From contig NZ_JACRSE010000001.1 of the NCBI RefSeq assembly GCF_014281055.1, positions 682,001 through 746,000 on the forward strand: DNA of 64,000 nucleotides. Reading direction: 5' to 3'. How positions within the stretch are numbered: position 1 is the stretch's first letter; each line of letters begins with the position of its first letter. The DNA comes from Fluviispira vulneris (GTDB lineage: Bacteria; Bdellovibrionota_B; Oligoflexia; Silvanigrellales; Silvanigrellaceae). The notes under the pieces were generated by a model. It saw nothing but the letters and a program-made list of their open reading frames with translations. It searched no databases and was not told where the DNA came from. Shown here piece by piece: positions 1 to 8,709 of this stretch. Made by a program: the position numbers and the translations under genes.

Positions 1-365
1 TGAACAACAAACCCAGTTACCAAGCCATTGAATTCACAGATAATAATATTATCAGTCGCTCTTAATGCATGATTAGCATAGCCTAAATACTTTGCTAAAT
101 TTACAATTGGGATAGCTTCTTCACGCAGTTCAAGTAAGCCTTCAATACACTCATGACAGTTTGGCATTTTTGTAAATTGACTTATTTTGTTAATTTCACG
201 AACCTTTGCAATGTTTATCCCATAAATACCTTCATATTGAGCAGGTCCGGTGGTTTCAGCGCCAATAGGATAATCTTTCAATCTGAAGTCAACAAGTTCA
301 AACTTGTTACTCCCGATCTGCAGCATTCGTTCTTCTTTTTTGCTCTTGGCGATATAAATTGCCAT
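1..365 (-). CDS. CheV-like chemotaxis coupling protein (3' end outside window)
   Basis: Only the first 121 codons lie in the window. They form a CheW-like domain that normally tethers CheA to receptors; residues 40-60 carry the motif YGINIAKVREI, followed by GLLELREEAIPIVNLAKYL, typical of the N-terminal half of CheV. In CheV a receiver domain would follow, but it would lie beyond position 1, so a plain CheW cannot be excluded. The start is the ATG at 365, preceded by AGGAG at a 7-nt spacing. It is the last visible gene of the minus-strand che operon, 31 bases after cheA. Confidence 0.8.
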   Translation of the reverse strand, partial: MAIYIAKSKKEERMLQIGSNKFELVDFRLKDYPIGAETTGPAQYEGIYGINIAKVREINKISQFTKMPNCHECIEGLLELREEAIPIVNLAKYLGYANHALRATDNIIICEFNGLVTGFVV

Positions 366-396
366 TGCATATCTCCTATATGGACCGGATCATTTC

Positions 397-2646
397 TCAT
401 GCTGCTTTAGCATCGACATGACAGGCCGCATAATAAAGCTCTTTTGGCTCGAGCACGAGCACAACTGAGCCATTCCCCATGATACAAGCCCCTGTAAATA
501 CGGGAATATTTGCCAAAAAACCACCCAGTGGTTTGATCATTATTTGTTCTTGCCAGTACAAGACATCCACAAGAATTCCTACTTTTAAGCCATCAATTTG
601 TACGATCACAACTGGGTTTGTTAAACCATCATCTTGATCAGCAGAGTTATTCTCAGATTCCTCTGCCTCTTCCCCTGCCTGACTCATTTTCTTCTTTTCA
701 GCATGGATAAAATCATCCAGTATGGAAGGTCTTAAGTTAACAACTTCATTTAAACGTAAAAGTGGGATCACTTCCCCGCGTAAGTTAATACTTGGTTGAT
801 TATTTAAATTAACAACATCTTTCTTCTCTGCCCGCACCGTTTCGGTGATCACTTCCTGCGGAAGCGCATAAGTTTCTCCATCAACACCAATTAAAAGTGC
901 TTCTATAACGGCTAAACTCAGTGGTAAAATAATCTTAAATTCAGTCCCTTGACCAGGATTAGTGTCTACAAAAATAGATCCACTTGATTTACGGATATTA
1001 TTACGCACCACATCCATTCCCACACCACGCCCACTCACATCAGTGATTTCAGCTGCAGTGGAAAATCCACTGTGGAAAATAAATTCGATAATATCCTTTT
1101 TCGCAAGCATATCTGCTTGTTCTTGAGTAACAATTCCTAAAGAAACAGCTTTATTTTTAACTCTTTCTAAATCAATTCCATTACCATCATCACGCACAAC
1201 TAATTTCACATTGTTACCTTCATAACCCGCTTTAAGTAACAAAGTTCCTGTATCATTTTTCCCGCGCTCTTTGCGAACTTCGGGTGTTTCAATTCCATGG
1301 TCAATTGAGTTACGAATGAGGTGCATAATTGGATCGGAAATGGCTTCACTTACAGTTTTATCAAGTTCTGTATCTTCACCTTCTATTACAAAATTAATTT
1401 TCTTATTTAGTTTCTTAGCAACATCACGTACAAGTCGTGTGTATTTTGTAAATACACTTCCCACTGGAACCATCCGTGCATTCATTACACTTTCTTGTAA
1501 ACGTGCAGATAGACGTGTGACATGTCCTGTTCCTTCTTTAAATCCTTTAGTGATTTCGTTTTCTGGAAGGACTTCTTCAAGTCTATTTGAAAGGTGAACA
1601 AAAAGGTTTTTAACCGTAATGAGCTCACCTACGAGATTCATCAATTGATCAAGTTTCTCTTTCTTAAGGCGGACAAAGTCATTGGCATCACTGCCTCCAC
1701 CGTGCGCAGGATCAGCTGGTTTTCCACCTGCTGCAGGGGCACCGGGTTTACCTGCAACAGCGGGAGCACCAGGTTTTGCGGCAGCTGCTGCTGGAGCTGC
1801 CGCCGCGGCCGGAGCTGCTTTTGCTCCTGGAGCCGAAGGAGCAGGAGCTTGTACGACAGTTGCTTTCGCCTCACTTGCTTTTGCATCTCCTTTTCCTGCG
1901 ACGACTCCATCCATTTCAATTTTTACATTACTTGATCCTATGGCAAATTCGAAAATATCTTGCACTGTTTTAAACTCAGCCATTGAAACAAAATTGAAAG
2001 TAAATTCAAAATAGCAACGTTCTGGCTCAAGTTCTGCCAATGATGGTATACGTGAAATATTAGTAAATAAAGAAAATGTTCCTGTTGATATATCACGACA
2101 ATTTAATACTAAAGTAATTGGATCTATTCCTGTTAAAAAGAATTGATCAGCACCTGTAATGGAAATGTGGTATGGACATTCCCCTGGTTTGATATTTTCA
2201 GCTGAAGGAGTTGGAGCCACCTCTCCAGCAGCCACTTTTTGTTGGAGTTGTTCACCCGTTATTTCTTTAAAATCACATAATTGACGTACTATATCGGCAT
2301 TGTCAAAGCTTGCTAAGTTTTGCTTTTTCTGTGCTCCGCTCATCATTTCTTTTAAGCGGTCAAAACAACGTAGCAATGCGGAAAACACTTCTTCAGTTGG
2401 ATCAAGTTTTCCTTCGCGCATTCTATCAAGAAGGTCTTCTGCATGGTGGGTTAGATCGGCAATTTCACGCAGACCAAAAACACCGCTTGACCCTTTTAAA
2501 GTATGCACTTCTCTAAAAAGGTTTTTAATGATTTCTAAATCACCTGGAGTTTTTTCAAGCACAAGAATACAACTGTCAATATGCTCGAAGACTTCTCGCA
2601 TCTCTTGAAAGAATATTTCTTGCATCTGTTCTTCATTATAACTCAC
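397..2646 (-). CDS. cheA: Chemotaxis histidine kinase CheA
   Basis: Cytoplasmic chemotaxis kinase that phosphorylates CheY in response to receptors. Domains in order: Hpt domain with phosphorylatable His48 in VHTLKGSSG; a middle region around 155-250; an Ala/Pro/Gly-rich linker around 265-320; the dimerisation helix LMNLVGELITVKN; the ATPase domain with N-box HLIRNSIDHGIE, DDGNGID and GRGVGMDVVRNNI; and a C-terminal CheW-like domain. All catalytic boxes look intact. The start is a GTG with GAGG upstream. The 749-residue length is normal for CheA; the low-complexity linker is somewhat long. It sits between the STAS gene and cheV-like gene, in one operon. Confidence 0.97.
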   Translation of the reverse strand: MSYNEEQMQEIFFQEMREVFEHIDSCILVLEKTPGDLEIIKNLFREVHTLKGSSGVFGLREIADLTHHAEDLLDRMREGKLDPTEEVFSALLRCFDRLKEMMSGAQKKQNLASFDNADIVRQLCDFKEITGEQLQQKVAAGEVAPTPSAENIKPGECPYHISITGADQFFLTGIDPITLVLNCRDISTGTFSLFTNISRIPSLAELEPERCYFEFTFNFVSMAEFKTVQDIFEFAIGSSNVKIEMDGVVAGKGDAKASEAKATVVQAPAPSAPGAKAAPAAAAAPAAAAAKPGAPAVAGKPGAPAAGGKPADPAHGGGSDANDFVRLKKEKLDQLMNLVGELITVKNLFVHLSNRLEEVLPENEITKGFKEGTGHVTRLSARLQESVMNARMVPVGSVFTKYTRLVRDVAKKLNKKINFVIEGEDTELDKTVSEAISDPIMHLIRNSIDHGIETPEVRKERGKNDTGTLLLKAGYEGNNVKLVVRDDGNGIDLERVKNKAVSLGIVTQEQADMLAKKDIIEFIFHSGFSTAAEITDVSGRGVGMDVVRNNIRKSSGSIFVDTNPGQGTEFKIILPLSLAVIEALLIGVDGETYALPQEVITETVRAEKKDVVNLNNQPSINLRGEVIPLLRLNEVVNLRPSILDDFIHAEKKKMSQAGEEAEESENNSADQDDGLTNPVVIVQIDGLKVGILVDVLYWQEQIMIKPLGGFLANIPVFTGACIMGNGSVVLVLEPKELYYAACHVDAKAA

Positions 2647-2687
2647 GACTTAGCACCTCTTCACTGAGATAATCCTAAAAAATCCAT

Positions 2688-2999
2688 TTACTTTCCTTTA
2701 GGAAAGGTATCTGCAGGCATTCCAAATAAATCAAGTAAAGAATCAAATGTTTGAGCACTGGCTTTCAATTTTAAATTCCCTTGAGCTTTTACCAGCATAT
2801 TTTTAAAAGAAATTAATAATTGCAATACAGCTGCATCAACAGTTTCTACTGCAGATAAATCAAGGAAAAAATCCCCTGCTTTTGTAGCTTCACCATTGTA
2901 ACCTTCGAGTATTTTATTTTTCAATTCAGAGACTTTGTAAATAGTGAGTTTGCCTGTAAAGGTAAATGTTCTATTTGCATAAGTAACTAATGATGACAT
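2688..2999 (-). CDS. STAS-domain protein of the che operon
   Basis: A 103-residue single STAS domain, the fold of anti-sigma-factor antagonists and MlaB-type proteins. The core reads FFLDLSAVETVDAAVLQLL; the serine that SpoIIAA-type proteins phosphorylate after the Asp is Ala here, so regulation by serine phosphorylation is unlikely. The ATG at 2999 has GAGG 6 nt upstream; a longer reading frame into cheW has no ribosome binding site. Its position between cheW and cheA suggests a role in the chemotaxis signalling complex, but the partner is unknown. Function is inferred from the fold and neighbourhood only. Confidence 0.85.
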   Translation of the reverse strand: MSSLVTYANRTFTFTGKLTIYKVSELKNKILEGYNGEATKAGDFFLDLSAVETVDAAVLQLLISFKNMLVKAQGNLKLKASAQTFDSLLDLFGMPADTFPKGK

Positions 3000-3012
3000 A
3001 AAAACCTCTAAA

Positions 3013-3576
3013 TTAAGCTGTTGATTTTTGATTCTGTGCACTGAATTCAGAATAAATAGCACCACAATCAAGCCAAAGAATATTTCTATGCTTGTGTGGT
3101 TTGATAATTCCTTTTAAAAATTTTGATCTTTCCCCTGCAACAATATCTGGAGTTTGTTGAACAGCTTCTTTTTCAACTTCAATAACCTCACTGACTCCGT
3201 CAACAATAATTGCTGCTAAAACATTCTTATCATCCAATACGATGATTCGACTTCTTTCAGAAATAACAGGATTTTCAAGACCCATTATTTTGTGAAAATT
3301 AACTATTTGTAAGATATCTCCGCGAAGATTTGCAACACCTTCAACAAAATGAGGAGCCTTAGAAACGCGCGTGACTAATGGAACACGAACGATTTCTTTG
3401 ACTCTTTCAATTTCAATTACAAATTCTTCTTCATTTAATTTAAAGCCAATTAATTTATAAGTTTCAATGGTAGGAGCAATTCTTTTTCTCACACCGGAGT
3501 TGTCATGCTTTAATTTATGAAGTGCGTCGAGCTTCGCTCCCTTACCCCCTTTTGCATCATTAGGATTGTTTGCCAT
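3013..3576 (-). CDS. cheW: Chemotaxis coupling protein CheW
   Basis: Adaptor that couples CheA to chemoreceptors. After a charged N-terminal extension of about 40 residues rich in Gly and Lys comes a CheW domain with FKLNEEEFVIEIERVKEIV, then VANLRGDILQIVNFHKIMG and VDGVSEVIEVE, all hallmark CheW segments. At 187 residues it is longer than the usual 150-170 because of the N-terminal tail. The ATG is preceded by AAAGGA. It lies 15 bases after cheY and 13 bases before the STAS gene, so co-transcription is likely. Confidence 0.95.
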   Translation of the reverse strand: MANNPNDAKGGKGAKLDALHKLKHDNSGVRKRIAPTIETYKLIGFKLNEEEFVIEIERVKEIVRVPLVTRVSKAPHFVEGVANLRGDILQIVNFHKIMGLENPVISERSRIIVLDDKNVLAAIIVDGVSEVIEVEKEAVQQTPDIVAGERSKFLKGIIKPHKHRNILWLDCGAIYSEFSAQNQKSTA

Positions 3577-3591
3577 GTATCTATCCTTTCA

Positions 3592-3960
3592 TCAACGCGC
3601 TAATTTCTTAACGGCGCCGACAAGTTGCTCTGGATTAAAGGGTTTCACAAGCCATCCACTTGCTCCTGCTTTCTTAGCGCGTTCGACTTTGTCGCCGCTG
3701 CTTTCGGTCGTAAGCATAATGATTGGTAGGAATTTAAATTGCTCAATTTGGCGAATGGCTTCAACCATTTCGAGTCCACCCATATTCGGCATATTTACGT
3801 CGGAAATGATCATGCTGATTTCACCAGAACTTTGCAGTTTGTTGATTCCATCTTGACCATCTTCGGCTTCGACTACCTCAAAACCTTCCTTAGTCAAGGT
3901 GAAACCCACCTGCTGACGAATCGTACGAGAATCATCCACGATGAGTATTTTCTTGGCCAT
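3592..3960 (-). CDS. cheY: Chemotaxis response regulator CheY
   Basis: A 122-residue stand-alone receiver domain that, phosphorylated by CheA, would act on the flagellar motor. Asp9-Asp10 form the acidic pocket, Asp54 in IISDVNMPN is the phosphoacceptor, Thr84/85 and Lys106 (VKPF) complete the active site. The second of two in-frame ATGs is chosen because GGGAGG lies 6 nt before it and directly abuts the first. First gene of the minus-strand che operon, with a sigma28-like promoter just upstream. Confidence 0.95.
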   Translation of the reverse strand: MAKKILIVDDSRTIRQQVGFTLTKEGFEVVEAEDGQDGINKLQSSGEISMIISDVNMPNMGGLEMVEAIRQIEQFKFLPIIMLTTESSGDKVERAKKAGASGWLVKPFNPEQLVGAVKKLAR

Positions 3961-3985
3961 TGCCATCCTCCCTGTTGCAGAGTGT

Positions 3986-4012
3986 TTATCGTCAACTCAA
4001 TTTAGAAATTAA
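3986..4012 (-). promoter_or_regulatory. Sigma28 (FliA)-type promoter candidate for the che operon
   Basis: On the minus strand TTAATTTC (4012-4005) is followed after exactly 11 nt by GACGATAA (3993-3986). The flagellar sigma28 consensus is TAAAGTTT-N11-GCCGATAA, so 5/8 and 7/8 positions match with ideal spacing. The expected start near 3979 would leave a short leader carrying the GGGAGG site of cheY. Assignment rests on sequence and context only. Confidence 0.45.
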
Positions 4013-4019
4013 GGCATTT

Positions 4020-4028
4020 TGTTATAAT
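4020..4028 (+). promoter_or_regulatory. Extended -10 promoter candidate for yhbY-folE
   Basis: TGTTATAAT gives a perfect TATAAT with a TG extension; TTTAGA at 4001-4006 could be a weak -35 with 16-nt spacing. It lies about 85 bases upstream of the yhbY start and overlaps, on the other strand, the start region of the che operon. Confidence 0.45.
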
Positions 4029-4110
4029 TATGAGCATGCAAAAAGTATGGCATTTCAGAAAGTTTTGGGGCAAGCTACATTTTTTACGTTTGAGAAGGGA
4101 GCGATTGAGC

Positions 4111-4455
4111 ATGGCTAGAGATAATAAACAACATAAATTCAGTGAGATACTTTCCAGTGAGCAGAAAGCCAAACTGAAGGGAAAAGCCCACCATTTAAAG
4201 ACGTTTGTGCAAGTTGGTTCCCAAGGGTTTTCAGAAACCGTTGTCAAGGAAATCCTCTTGGCTCTTGAAAAACATGAGCTTATAAAAGTGCAATTGCCAG
4301 GAAACAGTGATGCAGAAGCTAAAAATTCTCAGAAAGATGAAATTGCCCAATTGTTGCCAAAGCATACACATGTGATAGGAAGGATTGGCAGAAGTCTTAT
4401 TCTTTATTTTGAAAAAGAACCCAGTGAGGCAAAAATCACTTTAAAAAGTTTATGA
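4111..4455 (+). CDS. yhbY: YhbY-family RNA-binding (CRM domain) protein
   Basis: A 114-residue CRM-domain protein that associates with pre-50S ribosomal subunits in other bacteria. Visible family features are LKGKAHHLKTFVQVGSQG, the GxxG-like loop region, VKEILLALEKHELIKVQL and HVIGRIGRSLILY near the C-terminus. The ATG at 4111 has GGGAG 9 nt upstream; a longer frame from 4030 starts inside the promoter region and is rejected. folE follows 12 bases downstream, so the two are probably one transcript. Confidence 0.9.
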   Translation: MARDNKQHKFSEILSSEQKAKLKGKAHHLKTFVQVGSQGFSETVVKEILLALEKHELIKVQLPGNSDAEAKNSQKDEIAQLLPKHTHVIGRIGRSLILYFEKEPSEAKITLKSL

Positions 4456-4467
4456 GAGGGTCAAGCA

Positions 4468-5067
4468 ATGAGTCCATTTTTTAAAAAGGCAGTTTCTTCA
4501 AATAATGTAACAGCACAAGAAGCAACGGACGCAGTGCGCACTTTGTTACGTTATATTGGAGAAAATCCTAATAGGGAAGGATTAATTGAAACCCCAGATC
4601 GCTACTGCCGTGCTCTTTTAGAACTCACAGAAGGATACAGTGCCAATCCCGAAGAAATTCTCTCCACGACATTCGAATCCCAATCCGATGAAATGGTGCT
4701 TCTAAAAGACATTGAGTTTACTTCAACCTGTGAACATCATCTCTTAAGTTTTAGCGGCAAAGCCCATGTGGCTTATATTCCTTCTGAAGGACGTATTGTG
4801 GGACTGTCTAAACTTGCTCGCATAGTAGATACGTTTTCCCAACGCCTGCAAGTGCAAGAAAGACTGACTCAACAGGTTGCAGAAGCCATTCAAACCCATT
4901 TAAAACCACAGGGTGTTGCTGTCGTGTTTGAAGGAATGCACAGTTGTATGTGCGTGCGCGGTGTTCGCAAACAATCTGCAAAAATGGTCACAAGCACCAT
5001 GCTTGGTCTCTTTAGAGAGTCACCTGCCTCACGCAATGAATTCATGTCCTTTATCACAAGGAATTAA
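4468..5067 (+). CDS. folE: GTP cyclohydrolase I
   Basis: Catalyses GTP to 7,8-dihydroneopterin triphosphate, the first step of folate (and possibly queuosine) synthesis. The 199-residue protein has the zinc-binding CEHHLL motif, [21 protein letters not shown], the [11 protein letters not shown] stretch and the C-terminal [13 protein letters not shown] with the second zinc Cys. Length and motifs are canonical type IA. The ATG has a GAGAGGG ribosome binding site. Probably translated from the yhbY transcript. Confidence 0.96.
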   Translation: MSPFFKKAVSSNNVTAQEATDAVRTLLRYIGENPNREGLIETPDRYCRALLELTEGYSANPEEILSTTFESQSDEMVLLKDIEFTSTCEHHLLSFSGKAHVAYIPSEGRIVGLSKLARIVDTFSQRLQVQERLTQQVAEAIQTHLKPQGVAVVFEGMHSCMCVRGVRKQSAKMVTSTMLGLFRESPASRNEFMSFITRN

Positions 5068-5161
5068 TTGACAATTATATAATTTTTGCTAGCCTCGAAC
5101 AGTCTTTCATTAAAGTTTCTGTATTAAAAAACTCATTTTATGATTTTTCGAGGTTTTTCTT

Positions 5162-6793
5162 ATGCAAAAAAAGCATTTTAAATTATCATTATGGACAGGT
5201 TTGTCCTTGCTCCTTTGCTCACAAAGTTTTGCTGCTGTCGTGCCCGCTGGTACAAAGTTAGCAAAAAATCAAGTTCTTAATATAGACAATCAGAGTGAGA
5301 TTACTTCACTCGACCCAAACAAAAGTTCTGACAATTTAGCTAATAATATTCTGTTCGATCTCTATGAACCGCTCATCGTTAACAATTCCGAAGGAAAATA
5401 TGTGCCTGGTGCTGCTACAAGTTGGGATGTGAGCAAAGATGGCCTCACTTATACATTTCACCTCAGAAAAAATGCTCTTTGGTCGGATGGAAAACCTGTG
5501 GAGGCAGAGGATTTCGCTTATAGTTTTCGCCGCTTAGTTGATCCAAAGACAGCTGCAACATATGCATTTATGCTCAATATGGTTAAAAATGCGAATAAGA
5601 TACTCGAAGGGAAATTAAAACCCGAAAGCCTTGGGGTCAAAGCACTCGACAAACACACTTTCCAAGTGACACTAGATACTCCTACACCCTATTTCCTAGG
5701 GTTAGTAGCTATACCCCAGCTCGTTCCGTTAAGGAAAGACTTGATAGAAAAACACGGCGATCAGTGGGTACAAGCCCAATACCTCGTCACCAATGGAGCT
5801 TATGTCTTAAAGGAATGGAAAGTAGGAGATAAAATAAGCATAGTCCGCAATAAAAAATATTGGGACGACAAAAACACCGTGATAGAAAATGTGAACTTTC
5901 TCGTCGTCACCGACAAAACTGCTTCGCTGCGCTTATACCAAGCTGGGCAAATCGATTGGACTTATGGCTTGCCTCCAGGACAATCGGCAAAACTCAAAAA
6001 AGAATATCCAAACGAAATTCACGCGTCTCCATCTCTTTCCACCCATTACTTTATGTTTAACACAAAAGTCCCTGCCCTCAGCGATGTGCGCGTACGCAAA
6101 GCACTTTCCATGACTGTTGATCGCAATGCCTTAGCCAAACACATTATGGACAAAGGGGAAAAAGCTCACTATGATCTTCCTCCGCTTGGCATAGCCAACT
6201 ACAGCCCCTATGAGCCTGAGTGGGCCAAGTGGAGCAGCGAAAAACGCATAACTGAAGCCAAAAAACTTTATGCAGAAGCAGGTTTTTCAGAGAAAAATCC
6301 TCTCAAAATCAAATACAGTCTCGATGTCAATGATACGAGTAAAAAATACGCCACCGCAATTGCTTCTATGTGGGAGAAAAGCTTGGGTGCTAAAGTGGAA
6401 TTGATCAGTTCTGAATGGAAAGTGCATTTAACAAACCTACATGAAAAAAAATACGAAGTGACACTCTCTTTGTGGGGTGCTGATTTTAACGACCCCTATA
6501 ACTTCGCAGTTTTAATAGAAGGCAAAAATCCTCAAAACCAAACCAATTACGCAAGCAAGCGCTTTGACGACCTGCTGGCCGCGACGAACTTGGAATTGAA
6601 TCTCGACAAACGGAAAATATTAATGAAAGAAGCACTCAAAATGGCACTTGAAGATTATCCCGTTGCGCCAATTGCCTCTGGAACAAGTATGCGTTTGATA
6701 AAACCCTATGTAAAAGGGGCAAGTTTTAAAAATCCGATGGATATTCATTTGAGAAAAGATCTTTATATCGTTTCACACGATGGCAACAGCTGA
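5162..6793 (+). CDS. OppA/MppA-type peptide ABC transporter substrate-binding protein
   Basis: Periplasmic peptide-binding protein of the SBP_bac_5 family. A signal peptide ends near SQSFAA (about residue 25); then come SLDPNKSSDNLANNILFDLYEPL, LTYTFHLRKNALWSDGKPV, and the C-terminal half ending in a lysine-rich stretch. At 543 residues it matches OppA. There is GAGG 8 nt before the ATG. No permease or ATPase genes lie nearby, so it is an orphan binding protein. A clear paralogue lies at 30936-32579 on the other strand. Its stop codon abuts the stop of the converging gene. Confidence 0.92.
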   Translation: MQKKHFKLSLWTGLSLLLCSQSFAAVVPAGTKLAKNQVLNIDNQSEITSLDPNKSSDNLANNILFDLYEPLIVNNSEGKYVPGAATSWDVSKDGLTYTFHLRKNALWSDGKPVEAEDFAYSFRRLVDPKTAATYAFMLNMVKNANKILEGKLKPESLGVKALDKHTFQVTLDTPTPYFLGLVAIPQLVPLRKDLIEKHGDQWVQAQYLVTNGAYVLKEWKVGDKISIVRNKKYWDDKNTVIENVNFLVVTDKTASLRLYQAGQIDWTYGLPPGQSAKLKKEYPNEIHASPSLSTHYFMFNTKVPALSDVRVRKALSMTVDRNALAKHIMDKGEKAHYDLPPLGIANYSPYEPEWAKWSSEKRITEAKKLYAEAGFSEKNPLKIKYSLDVNDTSKKYATAIASMWEKSLGAKVELISSEWKVHLTNLHEKKYEVTLSLWGADFNDPYNFAVLIEGKNPQNQTNYASKRFDDLLAATNLELNLDKRKILMKEALKMALEDYPVAPIASGTSMRLIKPYVKGASFKNPMDIHLRKDLYIVSHDGNS

Positions 6794-7411
6794 TTAAGTT
6801 TTTTCATATACGCTAAACATTTTGACTTTTTTTCCATTTAACATACGTGTTTGTTGGATTAAAAGTTTTTTTGATCTTTGTAAATATGAATACTGTCCCA
6901 AAAAATTGCCATCGCAAACATAAAACTGTGATTTTGCTTGCGGACTTGCGACACAGGTATTTTCAAATATTCTCACTTGACTTGATATTGCAGAAATTTC
7001 ATTTTCTTTTGAATCTGCAATTTGTTTAGAATTTTTTTCAATATTATTAAAAAAAATATGAGAATCTATGATTCCTTTTAAACAACCGAAGCTGATATCT
7101 TTATCATCCAATTTTATTTTAGAATAGCCCTGAAAAACCAACCAATATTGCCCATCAAGAATTTTTGTCAAAGATATTTTTGCTGTACCTGACAAAACCA
7201 TATTTTCAAACCGACAACCTTCCTGATGATTATGCTTTAATTTACAAATATTAATTTTTTTTAATACATAAACACCATTTGGTATGGATGTATTTTCATT
7301 CGATAAACCTTGAGCTTGCTCTTCTCCCCAAAAACTTGAATATTTTGCCCCAATATTTAAGAATATGAAGCAAAGAATAAGCAAGATAAGTTTTTTGTAC
7401 ATAGGATTCAT
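6794..7411 (-). CDS. Hypothetical exported or membrane-anchored protein
   Basis: Unrecognised protein of 205 residues. An N-terminal hydrophobic segment at about 6-22 (KLILLILCFIFLNIGAKY) is a signal peptide or anchor; the rest is soluble and probably periplasmic. Cysteines at CKLKHNHQEGC, FGCLKG, NTCVA and YVCDG could form disulfides. The ribosome binding site is weak. The reading frame converges on the OppA-like gene with the two stop codons directly adjacent. It is clearly more AT-rich than oppA. No function can be assigned. Confidence 0.65.
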   Translation of the reverse strand: MNPMYKKLILLILCFIFLNIGAKYSSFWGEEQAQGLSNENTSIPNGVYVLKKINICKLKHNHQEGCRFENMVLSGTAKISLTKILDGQYWLVFQGYSKIKLDDKDISFGCLKGIIDSHIFFNNIEKNSKQIADSKENEISAISSQVRIFENTCVASPQAKSQFYVCDGNFLGQYSYLQRSKKLLIQQTRMLNGKKVKMFSVYEKT

Positions 7412-7515
7412 CTACTGTACTCTTACAAAGTTAATGTGTATGATTAATTTTATATTATCATATGCAATCTTATTTTCAATTTTTTAATACAAAAAAATTA
7501 AGGAAATTCATTGAA

Positions 7516-8709
7516 ATGAGAAAAAAAGCCATAGCGATACTTTGCTTTTTTGTGTTCGCCTGCACTTTATACTCGCTAGCCATGTTATATGCACAATACC
7601 AATTAACAGTGGGGCTTGATAAAAGTATTCAAGCGATAAAACAAAAACCACCTTATCCAGATCATATTGAATTTAGTCGAATTACCCTTTCCCCAATTTT
7701 CTTCATCAATAAAAATTTTTATATAAAAGATCTTATATTTATTTCAAAAGAGCATAATTTAAATATATATATAAAAAACTTAAGTGTGAAACGATTTGTC
7801 AAAAATGGAACGGATTTTCAACCTTTAAGTTTTGAAGCAAATAAAATTAAGTTTTTTTATTTAGATAAATTAAAAGAATTTGTAAAATCACTTGATAAAT
7901 ACAATAAAATATCTAATGAAACTTTGGATTACTTACTCAATCAATCAACTTTTGATTTAAAAGGAGAATACTTCAATAACAACTATGAATTTAAACTAAA
8001 CTTAAAACAGAATGAAAGAGATTTAATAGATTGTCAATGGGTGTCGAACGATTTACCATTTGTTGGAAATAATTCATCATTAAAATTTTTTATAAAAAAA
8101 TTAAGTTTAAATATTAAAAATATGCCAATTTCGTTAAAAGAAAATTTAAAAACCAATCATGCACTGAAAGATGTTCTTGGCCCCTCAGTTGATACAATTT
8201 ATGCAAATATTAATTTCAATTTTAACAAAACTAAAGACAATAATTATGTAATAAACCTAAACTTAACCACACATAAAATATTCAGTATTTTTATGAACGC
8301 TTCATTTTATATCGAAGATATTTTTTCATTTAATCATTTTAAATTTATAAAATCGAATATAATTTTTGAAGATTTGAATTTTATAAATAATTATTTCTGG
8401 CGAAAATCTTTAGAAGATAATCTTACTTTTGAAGAAGAAAAAAGAAGAGCAATCCAGCAAAATAATACTATGCTCATTTTTGTTAGTAAAACTCCTCTAG
8501 AAAAAGCAATATTTGAATTTAATAAATTTATAGAAAATCCAAAATATTTCTTCATATCTATCAATCCCGAAAGACCAATTGAATTTATAGAAATTCAAGA
8601 AAAATCTCAGAGAAATATTTTAAATTTATTGCAAGACATAAATATAAATTTCAAAGCTTATAGAGACAAAAATCATTTGGAAAAAGATGTGAGTTTACCA
8701 AGACCTTGA
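7516..8709 (+). CDS. Hypothetical membrane-anchored protein
   Basis: Unrecognised 397-residue protein. It begins with a single hydrophobic helix (AIAILCFFVFACTLYSLAML), followed by a long region rich in Asn, Lys, Ile and Phe with alternating beta-like segments, so it is likely anchored in the inner membrane with a periplasmic body. The ATG at 7516 is chosen because AGGA lies 11 nt upstream and it places the helix at the N-terminus; a start at 7462 would add 18 residues without a ribosome binding site. Very AT-rich. Its last 37 bases overlap the converging dapF. Confidence 0.65.
   Translation: MRKKAIAILCFFVFACTLYSLAMLYAQYQLTVGLDKSIQAIKQKPPYPDHIEFSRITLSPIFFINKNFYIKDLIFISKEHNLNIYIKNLSVKRFVKNGTDFQPLSFEANKIKFFYLDKLKEFVKSLDKYNKISNETLDYLLNQSTFDLKGEYFNNNYEFKLNLKQNERDLIDCQWVSNDLPFVGNNSSLKFFIKKLSLNIKNMPISLKENLKTNHALKDVLGPSVDTIYANINFNFNKTKDNNYVINLNLTTHKIFSIFMNASFYIEDIFSFNHFKFIKSNIIFEDLNFINNYFWRKSLEDNLTFEEEKRRAIQQNNTMLIFVSKTPLEKAIFEFNKFIENPKYFFISINPERPIEFIEIQEKSQRNILNLLQDININFKAYRDKNHLEKDVSLPRP

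Noticed and set aside
1682-2014. Ala/Pro-rich plus-strand frame
   Set aside because: It is the antisense of the Ala/Pro-rich linker of cheA, caused by codon bias.
4030-4110. N-terminal extension of YhbY
   Set aside because: It would start at the promoter itself; the family begins near the ATG at 4111, which has a ribosome binding site.
5068-5096. TTGACA upstream of the OppA-like gene as a promoter
   Set aside because: At 16-18 nt spacing no -10-like hexamer is present; the TATAAT-like bases are too close.
7462-7515. Upstream start for the hypothetical gene at 7516
   Set aside because: No ribosome binding site, and it would put a charged segment before the N-terminal helix.
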